From contig CM042687.1 of assembly GCA_023614405.1 (NCBI GenBank), positions 240,090,292 through 240,154,291 of the forward strand: DNA of 64,000 bases, read 5' to 3'. The stretch is from Avena insularis (Eukaryota > Streptophyta > Magnoliopsida > Poales > Poaceae). A program made the position numbers and the translations under genes. Of the stretch, positions 11,449-21,504 are shown one piece after another. The first letter of the stretch is position 1, and each line of letters opens with the position of its first letter. The notes under the pieces are model-generated. The model made no database searches. It was not told the origin of the DNA and worked only from the letters and a program-made list of their open reading frames with translations.

Positions 11449-12799
11449 CGCGAGAATTAAAAACAAGAAATTAAAAGAATCAGACCACTGCAGCACAGCG
11501 GCCTGATCCTCGGGGACTGGACATACCTAGATGGCCGCGCCCAGCATGCCATGAAGCTGCAGTGCATCCACGGAGGTAAGAAGGGCCGGAGTGTGCCCGC
11601 GCCGCTGCTCGACCTCCGTCTCGGCGACTCCGGGTGGCGGCTCGACGGTGTGGTACCACTCGCCGTGGCCGCTCTAGCCATGAAGCGCGGGAAGGTCGCG
11701 ATGGACGCGCCGGCACCAAAAGAGGCTGGCTCGGCCTCCCCTCGCGAAGGAGCACCCTCCTTGATTGCCGAGGCCATTACCGCCACAGGAGCACTCGGGG
11801 CCACCATCGTGTCGTCAGTTACCGTGACGACCTCGTCGTTCTTGGCCTTCTTGGCACCATCTGTGGGGGCAGCGACCTTGTCAGCCTTCCTCTTCCGAGA
11901 GGGGTCCTCCTCCGCGACGACTGGCGACACCTTGGCTACAGACGGGTGGCCTATCTTCTTAGCTCCGGTCCTACAAATTGATCGCGTGAGCAAAATAATC
12001 CGAGTACAATGAAAGACAAAAGTAGGTGAGCAAAACTCACTTGGCGACTGGAATGAAGCGTAGCCCGTGATGATGCCGGATTCAAGGCCATGATCGAGGC
12101 CCATCTCCAGGACATCGCGTGCCCAAGACACGGACGGTTTCTTTGTTGTCGAGGCTACGGCCGGAGCTTCCGAAACATTTTCGGCAGGAGCATCCTTGGG
12201 CGGCGAAGCTACCGCGACCGGAGCGGCCCCGACCCAGAGACTGGGGCGAACGACAGAGGCATCGAGGCCAGAGGCCCCTCATTCAGGACGGCGGTGATAT
12301 CTGGAGCCGTCGCCATCTGTGGGGCTTCACCCTTGGCCAGGCTGGTGGTGTCGGAGCTGCTTGGCGAATGAGGCAGAGATGCCTGTTTCGCTGGCTTCGC
12401 CTTCTTCTTTGGAGAGGCCTTCACATCCTTCTTCTTCTTCTTCTTTGATGGAGTGGCCTCGCGACGCGAGGTGTGCTCGGGGAGCTTGTCTTCATCATCG
12501 TCATGATGCTCAAGGCTTTTGCTCGCTTCGAGCTCACGCTGCCGCTGTCCACGTGTTTTCCGGACCAGCGGGGCGACCTCTTCCTCTGATTCGTCATTGT
12601 CGCCACTCCCGTCACTCTCAACGCCTCCCCTCGCTGGAGGCGATTCGCCGACCTCCTGGACGGACGAACTCGAATTCTCGTCGTCCGCGGGAGGAAGCCA
12701 CCCTTCAACCACTTGAAATAGCTGCAATAGGCATAAACAACATCAGTATGACCGTGACTGCATTTAACTACGACTGCGAATGACGAAAAGATGACTTAC

Positions 12800-13672
12800 T
12801 ATTGGGGCTAGATGCTTCACGGTGTAGGGGGCGACCCCAGCCTTCGCGTCGAGGTACATCGCCTGGGTGATCTTCTTCAGCACCAGGAGGTAATCCTCGA
12901 GTTGCCACTCGACGAGGCAGGACTTCGTCGAGTCCTCCCGACCCGCGTACTCGTACATGTAGTGGTCGCGGCGGGCCAGGGGGACGAGTCGCCGCCCGAG
13001 CCAGCAGTTGTACAAATTGATGGGCAGGAGACCCCTCTTCTTCAGGCCGCGAATGGTCTGAAGCATTTCGTCCATGACCATCCGCTGGTCTGTTGGAAGC
13101 TTGCTGACTTGAAGTCGGCGTGGTTCAGGACAGTCGGCGGAGTATCTTGGGATCGCCACCTCGCCGTCTGGAGTCGCCTCGGTGACATAGAACCAAGAAT
13201 TCTTCCATTGGCTCGCCGCCTTGGTGGGTAGCATCAGATCGAAGAAGGAAGCCTTCGATTTCAGCTGAAACGTCAGGCCACCCGCGGCGAGCATTGGGCC
13301 GCCCGCTTCCTCGCGACTGATCCGCCCGTGGAATAGATCTTGCCACAGGGGGAAGTAGGGCCAGCAGCCCAGGTAGCACTCGTAGAACGCCACGAAAATG
13401 GCGAGCTACTCGATGATGTGCGGGCCCATGTCCGACGGTTGGATCCCGTAGAAGGCGCAAAAGCGCCGGAAGAAAAGAGATGTTGGGAATCCCAGCCCCC
13501 GCTCTAGGTGGCTGGTGAAGCAGACGAACTCTCCCTCGCGCGGGTCCGGGGTCACCTCTCCGGCCAGAGGGATGCGCCACCTGCCGGCGCGCAGGATCCC
13601 GGCCTCCTCGAAGGACGCCAGTTGCGCTCTCGTGCACTTGGATCTACCCCAAGGCTCGGTGGAGGGGGCCAT
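12800..13672 (-). pseudogene. Antisense gene of B, exon 1: PF04195-like domain
   Basis: About 290 codons in one frame with a single TAG (HIIE-LAIF). Readable blocks are EFVCFTSHLERGLGFP, FFRRFCAFYGIQPSDMGPH and FYECYLGCWPYFPLWQDLF, followed by NSWFYVTE. These match the conserved order of this plant transposon-associated domain: a 'VCF..HLERGLGFP' start, a 'YGI.P..L.P' helix and a W/F-rich end. The ATG at 13672 is chosen because the domain starts soon after it and a TATA-like sequence lies about 125 bp upstream. Confidence 0.8.
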
Positions 13673-13793
13673 TGGCGGAAGGATTCGTGGGGGTCGGAGG
13701 ATTTCGGGTCGACTGGATCACGATGCAGAGGAAGACGAAGGTGCGCGCAATCGGAGGAAATGACAAGGAGGTGGTTCTCCGATCGCCTACCAT

Positions 13794-13803
13794 CCCCTTT
13801 ATG
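13794..13803 (-). promoter_or_regulatory. TATA-like box upstream of the B antisense gene
   Basis: On the minus strand the sequence reads CATAAAGGGG, a one-base variant of a plant TATA box, about 120-130 bp before the ATG at 13672. Inferred promoter, no further support. Confidence 0.35.
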
Positions 13804-13900
13804 CCAAAAGTTACCGTTGGATTACGCGGTGATTACGCCAAAAGTTATCAGGGAGCCGTTACTACGCGGTGATTACGCCAAAAGTTACCGTTGGATTACC
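13801..13900. repeat. Short direct repeats upstream of the B antisense gene
   Basis: GCCAAAAGTTA occurs at 13803, 13837 and 13877. The last two copies are preceded by ACGCGGTGATTAC, and two copies are followed by CCGTTGGATTAC. They sit just upstream of the TATA-like box on the minus strand, where enhancer or promoter repeats would be expected. Confidence 0.8.
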
Positions 13901-14131
13901 CCAACGGCTAGTTTGACTGCGTTTGGACGGTCCAACTTCAGCCACTTGGCTCGCCGACCCGCTCACTAAAAACAGTGACTAAATATTTCGCCGACCCAAT
14001 CGCCGAAGCTGCGACCGGAATGACTAGTTTCCTCCTTTACTCAGGAGCCCGCCGCCGATTCGACTGGATGCCCGTGTTGAAAGCCGTATACTCCGACTGC
14101 CAGCAACCACCTGCACCCAATCAACGACGGC

Positions 14132-14143
14132 CTCGGGGACTAC
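14132..14143 (+). other. Polypurine tract of element B
   Basis: CTCGGGGACTAC directly precedes the 3' LTR start TGATGGGG. It is the plus-strand primer region, and its core decamer is copied elsewhere in the 3' region. Confidence 0.75.
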
Positions 14144-14625
14144 TGATGGGGATATGCCTACCGGTGTATACCCAGCAGGACGTTTCCGACTGGCCCAGGA
14201 ACTGGCGAGTGGGCCTGCAAGACGGCGACTGGATCAAGGCCCGGTGTGGATCCAAGCGACTGGAAGCTGAAGGCCCAGGCGAGTAGATAGGCACATTCGG
14301 ATTAGGTTAAACAAGTACCGAAGCCTTAACTGATTCGGTTGAGATATGTAAACCCTAGGGGAGGTAAGTCTATATAAACCTCCCTACAGGGCGTGTAGAG
14401 ATACGTTCAATCATACACCCAAGCGACTCGCCGCCGAGCTCGCCCCATTGTACCACCATCATAATACAATCTAGCAGGAGTAGGTCTTTACCCTCCGGGG
14501 GGCCGAACCTGGGTAAAACCTTGTGTCTCTGCCCTCATCTCGCACCGCAGATGGCTGGCCGCCCTTGCCCCTCGTTCTACTACTCGCTGCCGATTGCAGC
14601 ATATGTCGTGACCATTCCCACGACA
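14144..14625 (+). repeat. Element B 3' LTR
   Basis: 482 bp, TG…CA, partner of 2421-2902, with the TATA box TATATAAA at 14371-14378. Confidence 0.95.
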
Positions 14626-14630
14626 CTAGG
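14626..14630. repeat. Target-site duplication of element B, right copy
   Basis: CTAGG, identical to 2416-2420. Confidence 0.93.
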
Positions 14631-15358
14631 TGTCATCGCTGAACAAAATAAAGGGTTAAATCAAATCCTAGTTTGAAAAGTCAAACGCCAATTTGAAAAG
14701 TCAAATGGATATTTTGTTTGGTGGAGGGAGAGTAGGAAACCTACTTGGGGAGGAAGTCCCTCCCCTCGACCGCCGGCCTTGGAAGCCGAGTTGGGGAGGG
14801 ACTCCCCTCCCCTTGGCGTGCCCCTCCACCTATATAAGGAGGAGCAGGGCTGCCCCTCCTAGGCCTACACCACACCCCTCTAAACCCTAACCCTAGCTCT
14901 ATCCGCCGGCCTAGCTCCCTCTAATTGGTGTGTCTAAACCCTAGATCACCGAGGCTCTCTCATAGTCCACCATACTCGCTCCGGCTTAAGGCGAAGCCCT
15001 GCGAGATCTCCCCTCTACTTCCGGTACCACGCCGTCGTGCTGCCGGAATCGCGAGGAGAGTGCTACAACCTCCGCTGCCTACTGGAACAAGGGAGAGGAA
15101 GGTCTTCGTCGAGTACCGAACGTGTGACCGACTGCGGAAGCGCTGCCGGAACGCAGCGCCAGAAGGATCGTCTACGCGATCTTGAGATCGGGAAGAGTAC
15201 GACTACATCACCCACGAGAATCCGCTTTCGTTAAACACTTTGGAATCTTCGAGGGTGAGTTATTCTATCGACTTGTTGCTATAATCTAGTAGATAGATCT
15301 TGGCTTGTTTGTTTGTATGCGGTAGAAAATTTTGTTTTCCATGCTACGAACCCCTACA
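14631..15358 (+). repeat. Copia element A 3' LTR, second part
   Basis: Continues the LTR interrupted at 2420 and ends GCTACGAACCCCTACA at 15358. It carries the LTR promoter: TATATAA at 14831-14837 downstream of a GC-rich block and upstream of a leader with several CCCTAA motifs. The end matches, in reverse, the Copia LTR remnant beginning at 18851 (TGTAGGGGTTCG…). Confidence 0.9.
14831..14837 (+). promoter_or_regulatory. TATA box of Copia element A LTR
   Basis: CACCTATATAAGGAGG context, typical of BARE-type LTR promoters; followed by the transcribed leader. Confidence 0.6.
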
Positions 15359-15626
15359 GTTTGGAGAGGTAAAAATCCTATAGAACTATGAAGATTTGTG
15401 TCAAAATCGTCGTAATTTCATCACATGAAATTGTCATAACCTACACGGTACAGCTTAGAGTCTTATTTATACCTCATCGTGACCAATTTAAATCATTATA
15501 TTGTTTAAAATAATATATATTAAATTAACTAGTTAGCCACCTCAACAATAGAACTAATAATTCGAGGGGGTAGTACAACTCTCCTCAAAAATTAGAATTT
15601 ATCGGTCGTTGGATCTCACCTCCAAC
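15359..15626 (+). repeat. Copy of the CACTA-like subterminal region
   Basis: 268 bp align without gaps to 20019-20286 with scattered substitutions. In the second copy this segment lies about 100 bp inside a CACTACAAG terminus. Here its upstream part is replaced by element A, which inserted at GTTTG. Downstream it stops abruptly at TCCAAC and joins unrelated LTR sequence. Confidence 0.88.
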
Positions 15627-15628
15627 CC

Positions 15629-16196
15629 CTAGCTACTACATGGATCCATAGTCCAAGGTGGAACTACTCACGCATCATACCGAAGAGAAAGCCTCCGGGA
15701 TGATCTCCCGTCCGGCAAGGTGCCGGGAAGAACTTCAGCTCCCCCGATCTAGGGATGATAGTGGCGGCGGCTTCAGACGGTTTCGTGGAGATTTGATCGG
15801 GTGCTTAGGGTTTCTGCATCGGGGGCTTCTTATAGGCGAAGGGGGAGGCCGAGGAGGCGACCAGGGGGGTCAAACCCTACCCAGGCGCAGGGCAGGGCCC
15901 ACTCGCGCCTAGGGGGGTTTGGCCGCCCTGGCTTGCGTCTCCGTCTCCCCTCTGGACTTCTTGTTCCCCATAGAAACTAATTGACTTTGACGTTTGTCCC
16001 GTCCAATTCCGAGAATATTTCTTTACTAACTTTTCTGAAACCAAAAACAACAAAAAACAGGCAACTGGCACTGTGGCAACTTGTTAATAGGTTTGTACGA
16101 GAAAACACAAACAGCACCTCAAAGTGTAGACAAGCAAAGCAAAGTAGATACTAAACAAGCATGGAGCATAAAAAATTATAGATACGTCTCCGACGT
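15629..16196 (-). repeat. Truncated Gypsy LTR fragment (same family as element F), reverse orientation
   Basis: Starts with CTAGCTACTACATGG and aligns with 63110 onward to about 63690, including the TCTTATAGGCGAAG promoter-like block and a TACGTCTCCGACGT end near 16185. On the minus strand it is the first ~570 bp of a TGATACGTCTCC-type Triticeae Gypsy LTR. No internal region accompanies it. Confidence 0.85.
16122..16158. repeat. 37-bp direct repeat, copy 1
   Basis: AAGTGTAGACAAGCAAAGC…CTAAACAA; an identical copy lies 94 bp downstream at 16216-16252, across the end of the Gypsy LTR fragment. Confidence 0.9.
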
Positions 16197-16215
16197 TTCC
16201 GAGAAATTTATAGAT

Positions 16216-16252
16216 AAGTGTAGACAAGCAAAGCAAAGTAGATACTAAACAA
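16216..16252. repeat. 37-bp direct repeat, copy 2
   Basis: Identical to 16122-16158. It lies outside the expected LTR border, which suggests a templated duplication when the fragment was joined to its present neighbour. Confidence 0.9.
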
Positions 16253-16863
16253 AGCAAATTATTGATCTACAGCTTCACCAAGAGAGATCTTCATTTCCCC
16301 CTCATTCACTTGCGGGACCCCATGCTCTAGTGTTTCTTTGGAAACCCTAGCTTTTGATTTGGTTCTTACAAGCTTGTCTTTGATTGTTTGACAACTTACT
16401 TGTATTTGGGAGCCTCCAATTAAGTTGTGGATGTGTGCCCTGAACTTGTTGCAAAGGTGCCGGCTTCCACCTCGAAGGCTGCCGATATAGTGGAAGAGGT
16501 GAATCGAACCATTTGGGGTGAGGTTCATCGGAGAACAAGGGATGCCTCTCGTGTCGTTGGTGATTTGAAACCACCCCCTCTCCAAACATTGACATACTTC
16601 CCCTTAAAAGGAAGGAACTACGGGAAACAAATCCTTGTGTCTCCGTTTCTACCACTTTGTTACTTCTAGCCTTTACCGCACTTTACTTTACTTGTTCTTT
16701 CTTAGTGTTGTGCTAGTTGGTGCTTGTTTGACATATACATAAATTCACCTTAGTTACATAATCTAGAGAGTTTACCTTTCTTGTCAAACACTAATTTGAA
16801 AAGGAAGAAAATTTGAAGTAGCACCTATTCACCCCCCCTCTAGGTGCCCATATGATCCTTTCA
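16253..16863 (+). repeat. 3' end of an unidentified LTR
   Basis: It ends with CACCCCCCCTCTAGGTGCC…GATCCTTTCA, a 3' terminus common among grass LTR retrotransposons (typically written TTCA or TTTCA before the target duplication). The 5' part is missing. The family cannot be named from this piece. Short ORFs on both strands look like chance frames. Confidence 0.6.
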
Positions 16864-17300
16864 GACACTTTTGAATTTTTCCATGCCACTAAAGATGAGT
16901 ATTATGAAGTGTTCCCCCGTGATAGTGTAGCTCAAGAAGAGTACTTAAAATGTTTGAATTTACATGTAAATATCTAATGCTTTTGTTGAACCTATCTAGG
17001 GAGGTATGCTCACCACACATGGCGCATCAATCATCACTTGTGAGCAATAACACATTTATCTACATGACTCTGATGCACCGCAAGCGAGTGAGACTTCGAC
17101 CAGGCTATAATAGTAAGTGCTCCAAACCTCTTTTGGAGGTAAGAATAAATAATTCTCTGCATCATATCTATTGAAATAATAATGGAGAAAAGCCTGGATA
17201 CTTGGTTATAAGGAAGTGCTTCCCGGGAGGCAACCCGGATGTCATTAGGTGACTTTCTTAGTTTTGTGTCTTGCGTCTTGATGCGCTCATATTGCATTGA
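16864..17300 (+). pseudogene. Remnant of retrotransposon internal sequence, possibly Athila-like
   Basis: A 37-codon open segment (16864-16977) begins at DTFEFFHATKDEYYEVF and ends at TAA. Further on, at about 17212-17240, is the text TTCCCGGGAGGCAACCCGG, which is frequent downstream of pol in Triticeae Athila-type Gypsy elements. No catalytic motif is visible. Low-confidence assignment based on style of sequence, not on a defined domain. Confidence 0.35.
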
Positions 17301-17530
17301 CATTTTTATTCTTTGGATGATTTTCTATTAGAGTTATCTTGTTGTAGTTTTTAAAAGGTAGAATTTATTGTTACTATGTGTTGCATAACTCGATGTACTT
17401 AAATCCCGTTTTATACATGCTGTTATTGGTAAAAAATTAAAGCTGTTATTTTTGTGTCAAAAACAACGTGTTTCACTAAGTTTTAGGATAAGAAATAATT
17501 TTCGAAGAAATAGAAGTTTTTTAATATCTA

Positions 17531-17998
17531 CAGAAGGTTTAACGACCAACTATACGGCGGGAATAAAAAATTCCAGCCGTATTGTTTGGCCGTATAGATA
17601 TCTTTGCCATCGATGGATTTTCTTTCGAAGGTACCGATGGTTTAACGACCAAGTATATGACGGGAATAAAAATTCTGGCAGTATAGTTCCGGTCGTATAG
17701 TTATCAATGCCTTTGTCAATTTCTTTTCCAGGATACAGAAGGTTTAACGGCCAACTATACGGTGGAAATAAAAATTCTGGCCGTATAGTTGTGACCTTAT
17801 AGTTATCGACACCTTCGATAATTTTATTTTCTAGGGTAGAGCAACTTTAACGACCAACTATATGATGGGAACAAAAAATCCCGGCCGTATAGTTGCACCG
17901 CCAGCAGAAAACCCTAAGAAACCCTAATTTTGACGTCAGACCAACTATACGGCAGGAACAAAATGTTCCGTCCATATATTTGCGCCCGTATAGTTGGG
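17531..17998. repeat. Tandem array of ~103-bp units with internal inverted repeats
   Basis: Units start at about 17531, 17635, 17736 and 17839, followed by a diverged fifth copy at 17939. Each begins GTTTAACGACCAACTATA (variants) and contains CAACTATACGG … CCGTATAGTTG arms around a spacer like GGAATAAAAATTCT, so each unit can fold into a hairpin. Some units carry a second CCGTATAG arm. No coding frame is conserved across units. Confidence 0.85.
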
Positions 17999-18850
17999 AA
18001 AACCCCCTCAAACGCCAACTGGAAGGTAACCATTGCTCAAAATATTATTCTTTCTTCTTCCTTCTTATTCCTTCTTCTTCTTCTTCTAAAAACCTTAAAA
18101 CACCACCTGGGAGATTCTCCCATGATCTAGAGAAGCCGAGCATATGTAGGCAATAAAATTCTACCTTATCAACCTCCTAGAATGTAATTCTCTATAGAAG
18201 TTCATGTATTATTTTTTACTTTCCTTTTTATCGGTGGGGTAAACGAACTATATTCGTATATCAAACCAATGCATTTTATTTTGTGTGTTATTTTCGGAGG
18301 GACTTGAACCTTGTGTGATGACATGTATGGTAGTGCCAACCAGGCAAACACTCGCATGAGCCAGTTGGTTTATTTAATTCAACATGCCTACCTAGTAATG
18401 TTTGGTAAAACTTTCCAACTCAAAAATCTTTTAATAAGCACATAGGGGTTGCACACTCGTGTTTCATATTTTGTCTCACTTTTACTTCATCAAAATCTGG
18501 GAGTATGTACAACTCTTGGACCTAGTTTGTTGACTTAAGCGTGTTGCTTAGGTTGATGAACTGACTCAGTGGGACTTCTATTTTTACCACTTGTGAGCTA
18601 ATCCCCGTGTTTTCATAAACACAAAATGTTTTATTTTCTTCTTAGTTTCCAAACAGGTTCTCAAGGAAGGCAGCCACCAGGATATATCAAGAAATATACA
18701 TTAAAGAAAAGGTTCTTTGTCCATCAAAAGAGATATTACTTGTACCTCAACGGTAAAGTGTGTCACCCTTGTTTTCAACTACGCTTGGGGAGGTAACCAC
18801 TTATCACACTCTCTTTTGTAAACTGCATTTTCTCTTTCCTTTTTGTGATC
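17999..18850. other. Unassigned interspersed sequence
   Basis: AT-rich, with a pyrimidine tract (18043-18087, TTCTTC-rich) and no convincing ORF. The text ACGCTTGGGGAGGTAAC near 18781 resembles a polypurine tract but no LTR start follows it. Confidence 0.5.
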
Positions 18851-19922
18851 TGTAGGGGTTCGCAACATAGAAAACAAAATTTTTCCTATGATGGGAATAA
18901 CTAAGTACCAAGATCTATCTACTAGATACAAGCAACGGGTGGATATACATCCATAGAGGACATACCCTTGTAGATCAAAAAAGTTTAACGAGGTTGTACT
19001 CATGGATGATGTAGATGAACGCTTGCCGATCTCAGGATCGAGAAGAAGTCCTAGCGCCGCAAATCAGCGGTGCATCCGTGCTTGCACACACGTTTAAGCC
19101 ACCGAGCAACCTCCGCCTCCTCACTCCAACGATGCAGCGAAAGCAAAAAATATTTTCAAATGAAAAGCCAGCGGGAACATGTATCTTGCTAGTCCGAGAC
19201 CATGGGGATAAACTAGAGAGGGAGAGAGATCCTTCACGACGAGGTGTGAGTGTGAGAGAGGAAGAGGGGGCCTTTTTATAGGAGGAGGGGGCACCCCAAG
19301 GGGCATGGCCGGCGCCATGGGGGTTGCCCCACCCCTTCCTCCATTCATGTGGGTGGAGCTCCCACTCACAAAATGCCGCTTCATTTCTCCACTCAAAATC
19401 CCACTCAAAAAACCCATTAAATTTCCACCAAATTTAATATGATCTCTCTTTAAATAAACTCCTTTTATTTATTTATTCAGAATTTTTTCAATTACATTAA
19501 TTAACAAACATTCACATAAAACCCCTCGCTAGTATTCTATTTCACATGTAAAAAAAATTCAGCAATTTCACCCGAAAAAATTCTGGTGTCTAGTGAAATA
19601 ATTCCTGTGGTAAATCTTTTTGTCTAGAACATATTTGTTCCAAATGGTGTAGTTGTCTCCTACGTTTCGCGAATAATGCGGACATGATCGAAACCCCTCT
19701 CAGATCAATAATAAGAAACGGGACCTGGAGATCCATACTGACTCCCACACATTCAACGATGACTTCATATGATCGTGAGAACCTTATACGCTAGTAACTT
19801 AATCCCTTTGTCTCATGATATATTACATGTCCGAGATTCGATCATAGATATCTCCATACCTAGTTTGATCGCATTACCGACATGTACTCTTTTATCGTTC
19901 CCGTGATATATCATTCTTGTGA
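18851..19922 (-). repeat. Truncated Copia LTR, reverse orientation
   Basis: Begins TGTAGGGGTTCG, the reverse complement of the end of element A's LTR, and continues with AGATCTATCTACTAGATA, also found in A. A minus-strand TATA box (TATAAAAAG, 19280-19272) precedes the GC-rich block as in A. It runs to the counterpart of about 575 bp from the LTR start, where the CACTA terminus cuts it. It is related to A but clearly diverged, a different Copia subfamily. Confidence 0.82.
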
Positions 19923-20319
19923 CACTACAAGAAATGTTTTAACTTGTGACCTTCTCATAGTGACGACGAATGAAATCGTCATAGATTTATGACAATTTGC
20001 ACAAGATGGTCATACGATGTTTGGAGAGGTAAAAATCCTATAGAACTATGAAGATTTGTGTCAAAATCATCGTCATTTCATCACATGAAATTGTCATAAC
20101 CTACACTGTACAACTTAGAGTCTTATTTATAACTCATTGTGACCAATTTAAATCATTATATTGTTTAAAATAATATATATTCAATTAACTAGTTGGCCAC
20201 CTCAACAATAGAACCAATAATTGGAGGGGGTAGTACAACTCTCCACAAAAACTAGAATTTATTGGCCGTTGGATCTCACCTCCAACGATTTCATCCGTCC
20301 ATTGTTTTTCACTCTGTGG

Positions 20320-20327
20320 TATAAAAG
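20320..20327 (+). promoter_or_regulatory. Possible TATA box in the CACTA-like element
   Basis: TATAAAAG follows the subterminal region and precedes GC-rich leader-like sequence starting AAACCCTAG. Inferred promoter of the transposon or captured gene. Confidence 0.45.
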
Positions 20328-20769
20328 GAAGAAGAAACCCTAGCCTCCCGCTGCTCCCTCTCCAGCCCCGTCACCTCCCGCTCCAGCCCCCATCGCCTCC
20401 TCCCTCCCATCATGCACCCTTCCCTTCCGTCCCGCCCTCATCCTCCTTCTCTCCCATAGCCGTCCGCCGCTGTTTCCCTCCCCTCCTCTGGCCCCTTTTT
20501 TCTCGACCTCGAGCTTCCAATAAAGAGCCACTGCCACGCTCTTCCCCCATGGAATGCACCGGCTGTGGGGCGCAGGGGACCTGGGGGAGATCGAGGCCCA
20601 ACTGGCGGCGCGGGGAACTTAGGGGGAGGTCGCAGCCCATATGGTGGTGGAGGGGACCTGGGGAAGCTTGTGGCTCGGCCGGCAGCAAAGGGTGCCTGGA
20701 GGAGGTCGCGGCCCGCAGCCATAGCAGCAGCGGCGTCCTCCACTCCCGTCGGGATTCCTCCCGAACCCA

Positions 20770-20774
20770 CTTTC
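20770..20774. repeat. Target-site duplication of element C, left copy
   Basis: CTTTC here versus CTTGC at 57611-57615; one mismatch, taken as later mutation. Confidence 0.7.
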
Positions 20775-21294
20775 TATCGGGGGAATAACCCCTGGTAGGG
20801 TCATAAGGGATAAAGCATTGCCTAGCTTGGCTTGTGCCGAGTGAAGAATAAATCTGGTCGGGTAACAACGGCCGGGTAAGAAGGTAATGTACGACCAACA
20901 TAAGAATTATGGCGGCCCGTATAACACAAGTTTTTTTACCTTGCAGGAAGCAACGAGTCGAGTCTCACGAGGTAAGGCCGAGTCAGAGAGGACGCATGGA
21001 AGCTTTCCGAGTGAGGTTCAGGAGGGACCATGGTAAAGCACGGTCAAAAGAGAAGGGCAACGCCGGGTGACACAAAAGGAGTCGGGTGACGCCTAAAGCA
21101 AGGGCTGACGTACAAAGTCACTGTATGACGCCAAAAGAACTGGAGGCTACGTACGAGAAGACCGTTAGCTGTCTAGCTTTACGGACTGGGTCGAGGGGCT
21201 CAGGGCTATCCCATGACCCTGCCCATATAGTGAGGACCAAGATCCAAACAGTAACCCTAGGACCCAAAGGGGTGTAACCTAGATGGCCTTCACC

Positions 21295-21302
21295 TATATA
21301 AG
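21295..21302 (+). promoter_or_regulatory. TATA box of element C 5' LTR
   Basis: TATATAAG, also at 57360-57367 in the 3' LTR. Confidence 0.6.
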
Positions 21303-21504
21303 GAGGGGCATAGCTAGGGTTTTAGGGGGTGGGACCAAGTAGGAAACTAGTGCCCTGAAGATTTTCTCAAATAGCTCAAGGAGAACTTGTAAACTTCTAG
21401 TATCAAGAAAAATCCTAAGTGTGGAGAGTTCATCTTGTTCTTCGTGCGCGGCTAGACCATGCACTCCCTTCCCAGTTACCACAAGCGTCCATTCGGCCCC
21501 CAAC

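Larger units (their letters stand above)
10044..13672 (-). pseudogene. Element B antisense gene (spliced, Tat-lineage aORF), degenerate
   Basis: Minus-strand gene convergent with gag-pol. Exon 1 (13672-12800) encodes an N-terminal domain like the family described as 'putative gypsy type transposon' (Pfam PF04195), interrupted by one TAG at 13408-13406. The intron 12799-12722 has GTAAGT and TTGCAG borders and joins in frame to exon 2 (from 12721). Exon 2 is acidic, Ser-rich and Lys-rich, probably disordered, with a frameshift near 12240. A further exon ends at 11527; its last codon is TAG directly before GTATGT. The intron 11526-11064 contains the tandem array. The next exon (11063-10688) is a predicted coiled coil. 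The intron 10687-10611 (GTGAGT…CTGCAG) keeps frame into a helical segment. After one more frame change the likely stop is at 10046-10044. The function of such proteins is unknown. Borders are my reading of consensus sites. Confidence 0.75.
2421..14625 (+). mobile_element. Element B: complete Tat-lineage Gypsy LTR retrotransposon (12.2 kb)
   Basis: Two 482-bp LTRs (2421-2902 and 14144-14625) are flanked by a 5-bp CTAGG duplication. A tRNA-Lys-type primer site follows the 5' LTR. The order is gag, protease, RT, RNase H, a second archaeal-type RNase H, then integrase, with no chromodomain. After pol comes a 5-kb 3' region with a gene on the opposite strand. The second RNase H and the antisense gene are hallmarks of the Tat lineage (Tat/Ogre/Retand/Grande-like). 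A rough hand count gives about 3% difference between the LTRs. Several stops and frameshifts in gag-pol make it non-autonomous now. It interrupts the LTR of element A and is therefore younger than A. Confidence 0.95.
19923..20774 (+). mobile_element. CACTA-like DNA transposon, 5' end
   Basis: CACTACAAGAAATG at 19923 is a typical CACTA (En/Spm) terminus, preceded by TGA as a possible 3-bp duplication. A subterminal stretch with repeated CGTCAT/GTGAC motifs follows. At about 20290 it passes into a promoter-like region (TATA at 20320) and a GC-rich, leader-like region without a long convincing ORF. Element C interrupts it at 20774. The sequence after C (57611 onward) should be its continuation, but no CACTA 3' end (…CTTGTAGTG) was found in the window. 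Confidence 0.7.

Noticed and set aside
15359..15363. GTTTG as target duplication of Copia element A
   Set aside because: The left end of A is outside the window, so the partner copy cannot be seen.
20410..20901. 163-aa minus-strand ORF near the CACTA-like promoter
   Set aside because: GC-rich leader-like region and crosses into the LTR of C; composition artefact.
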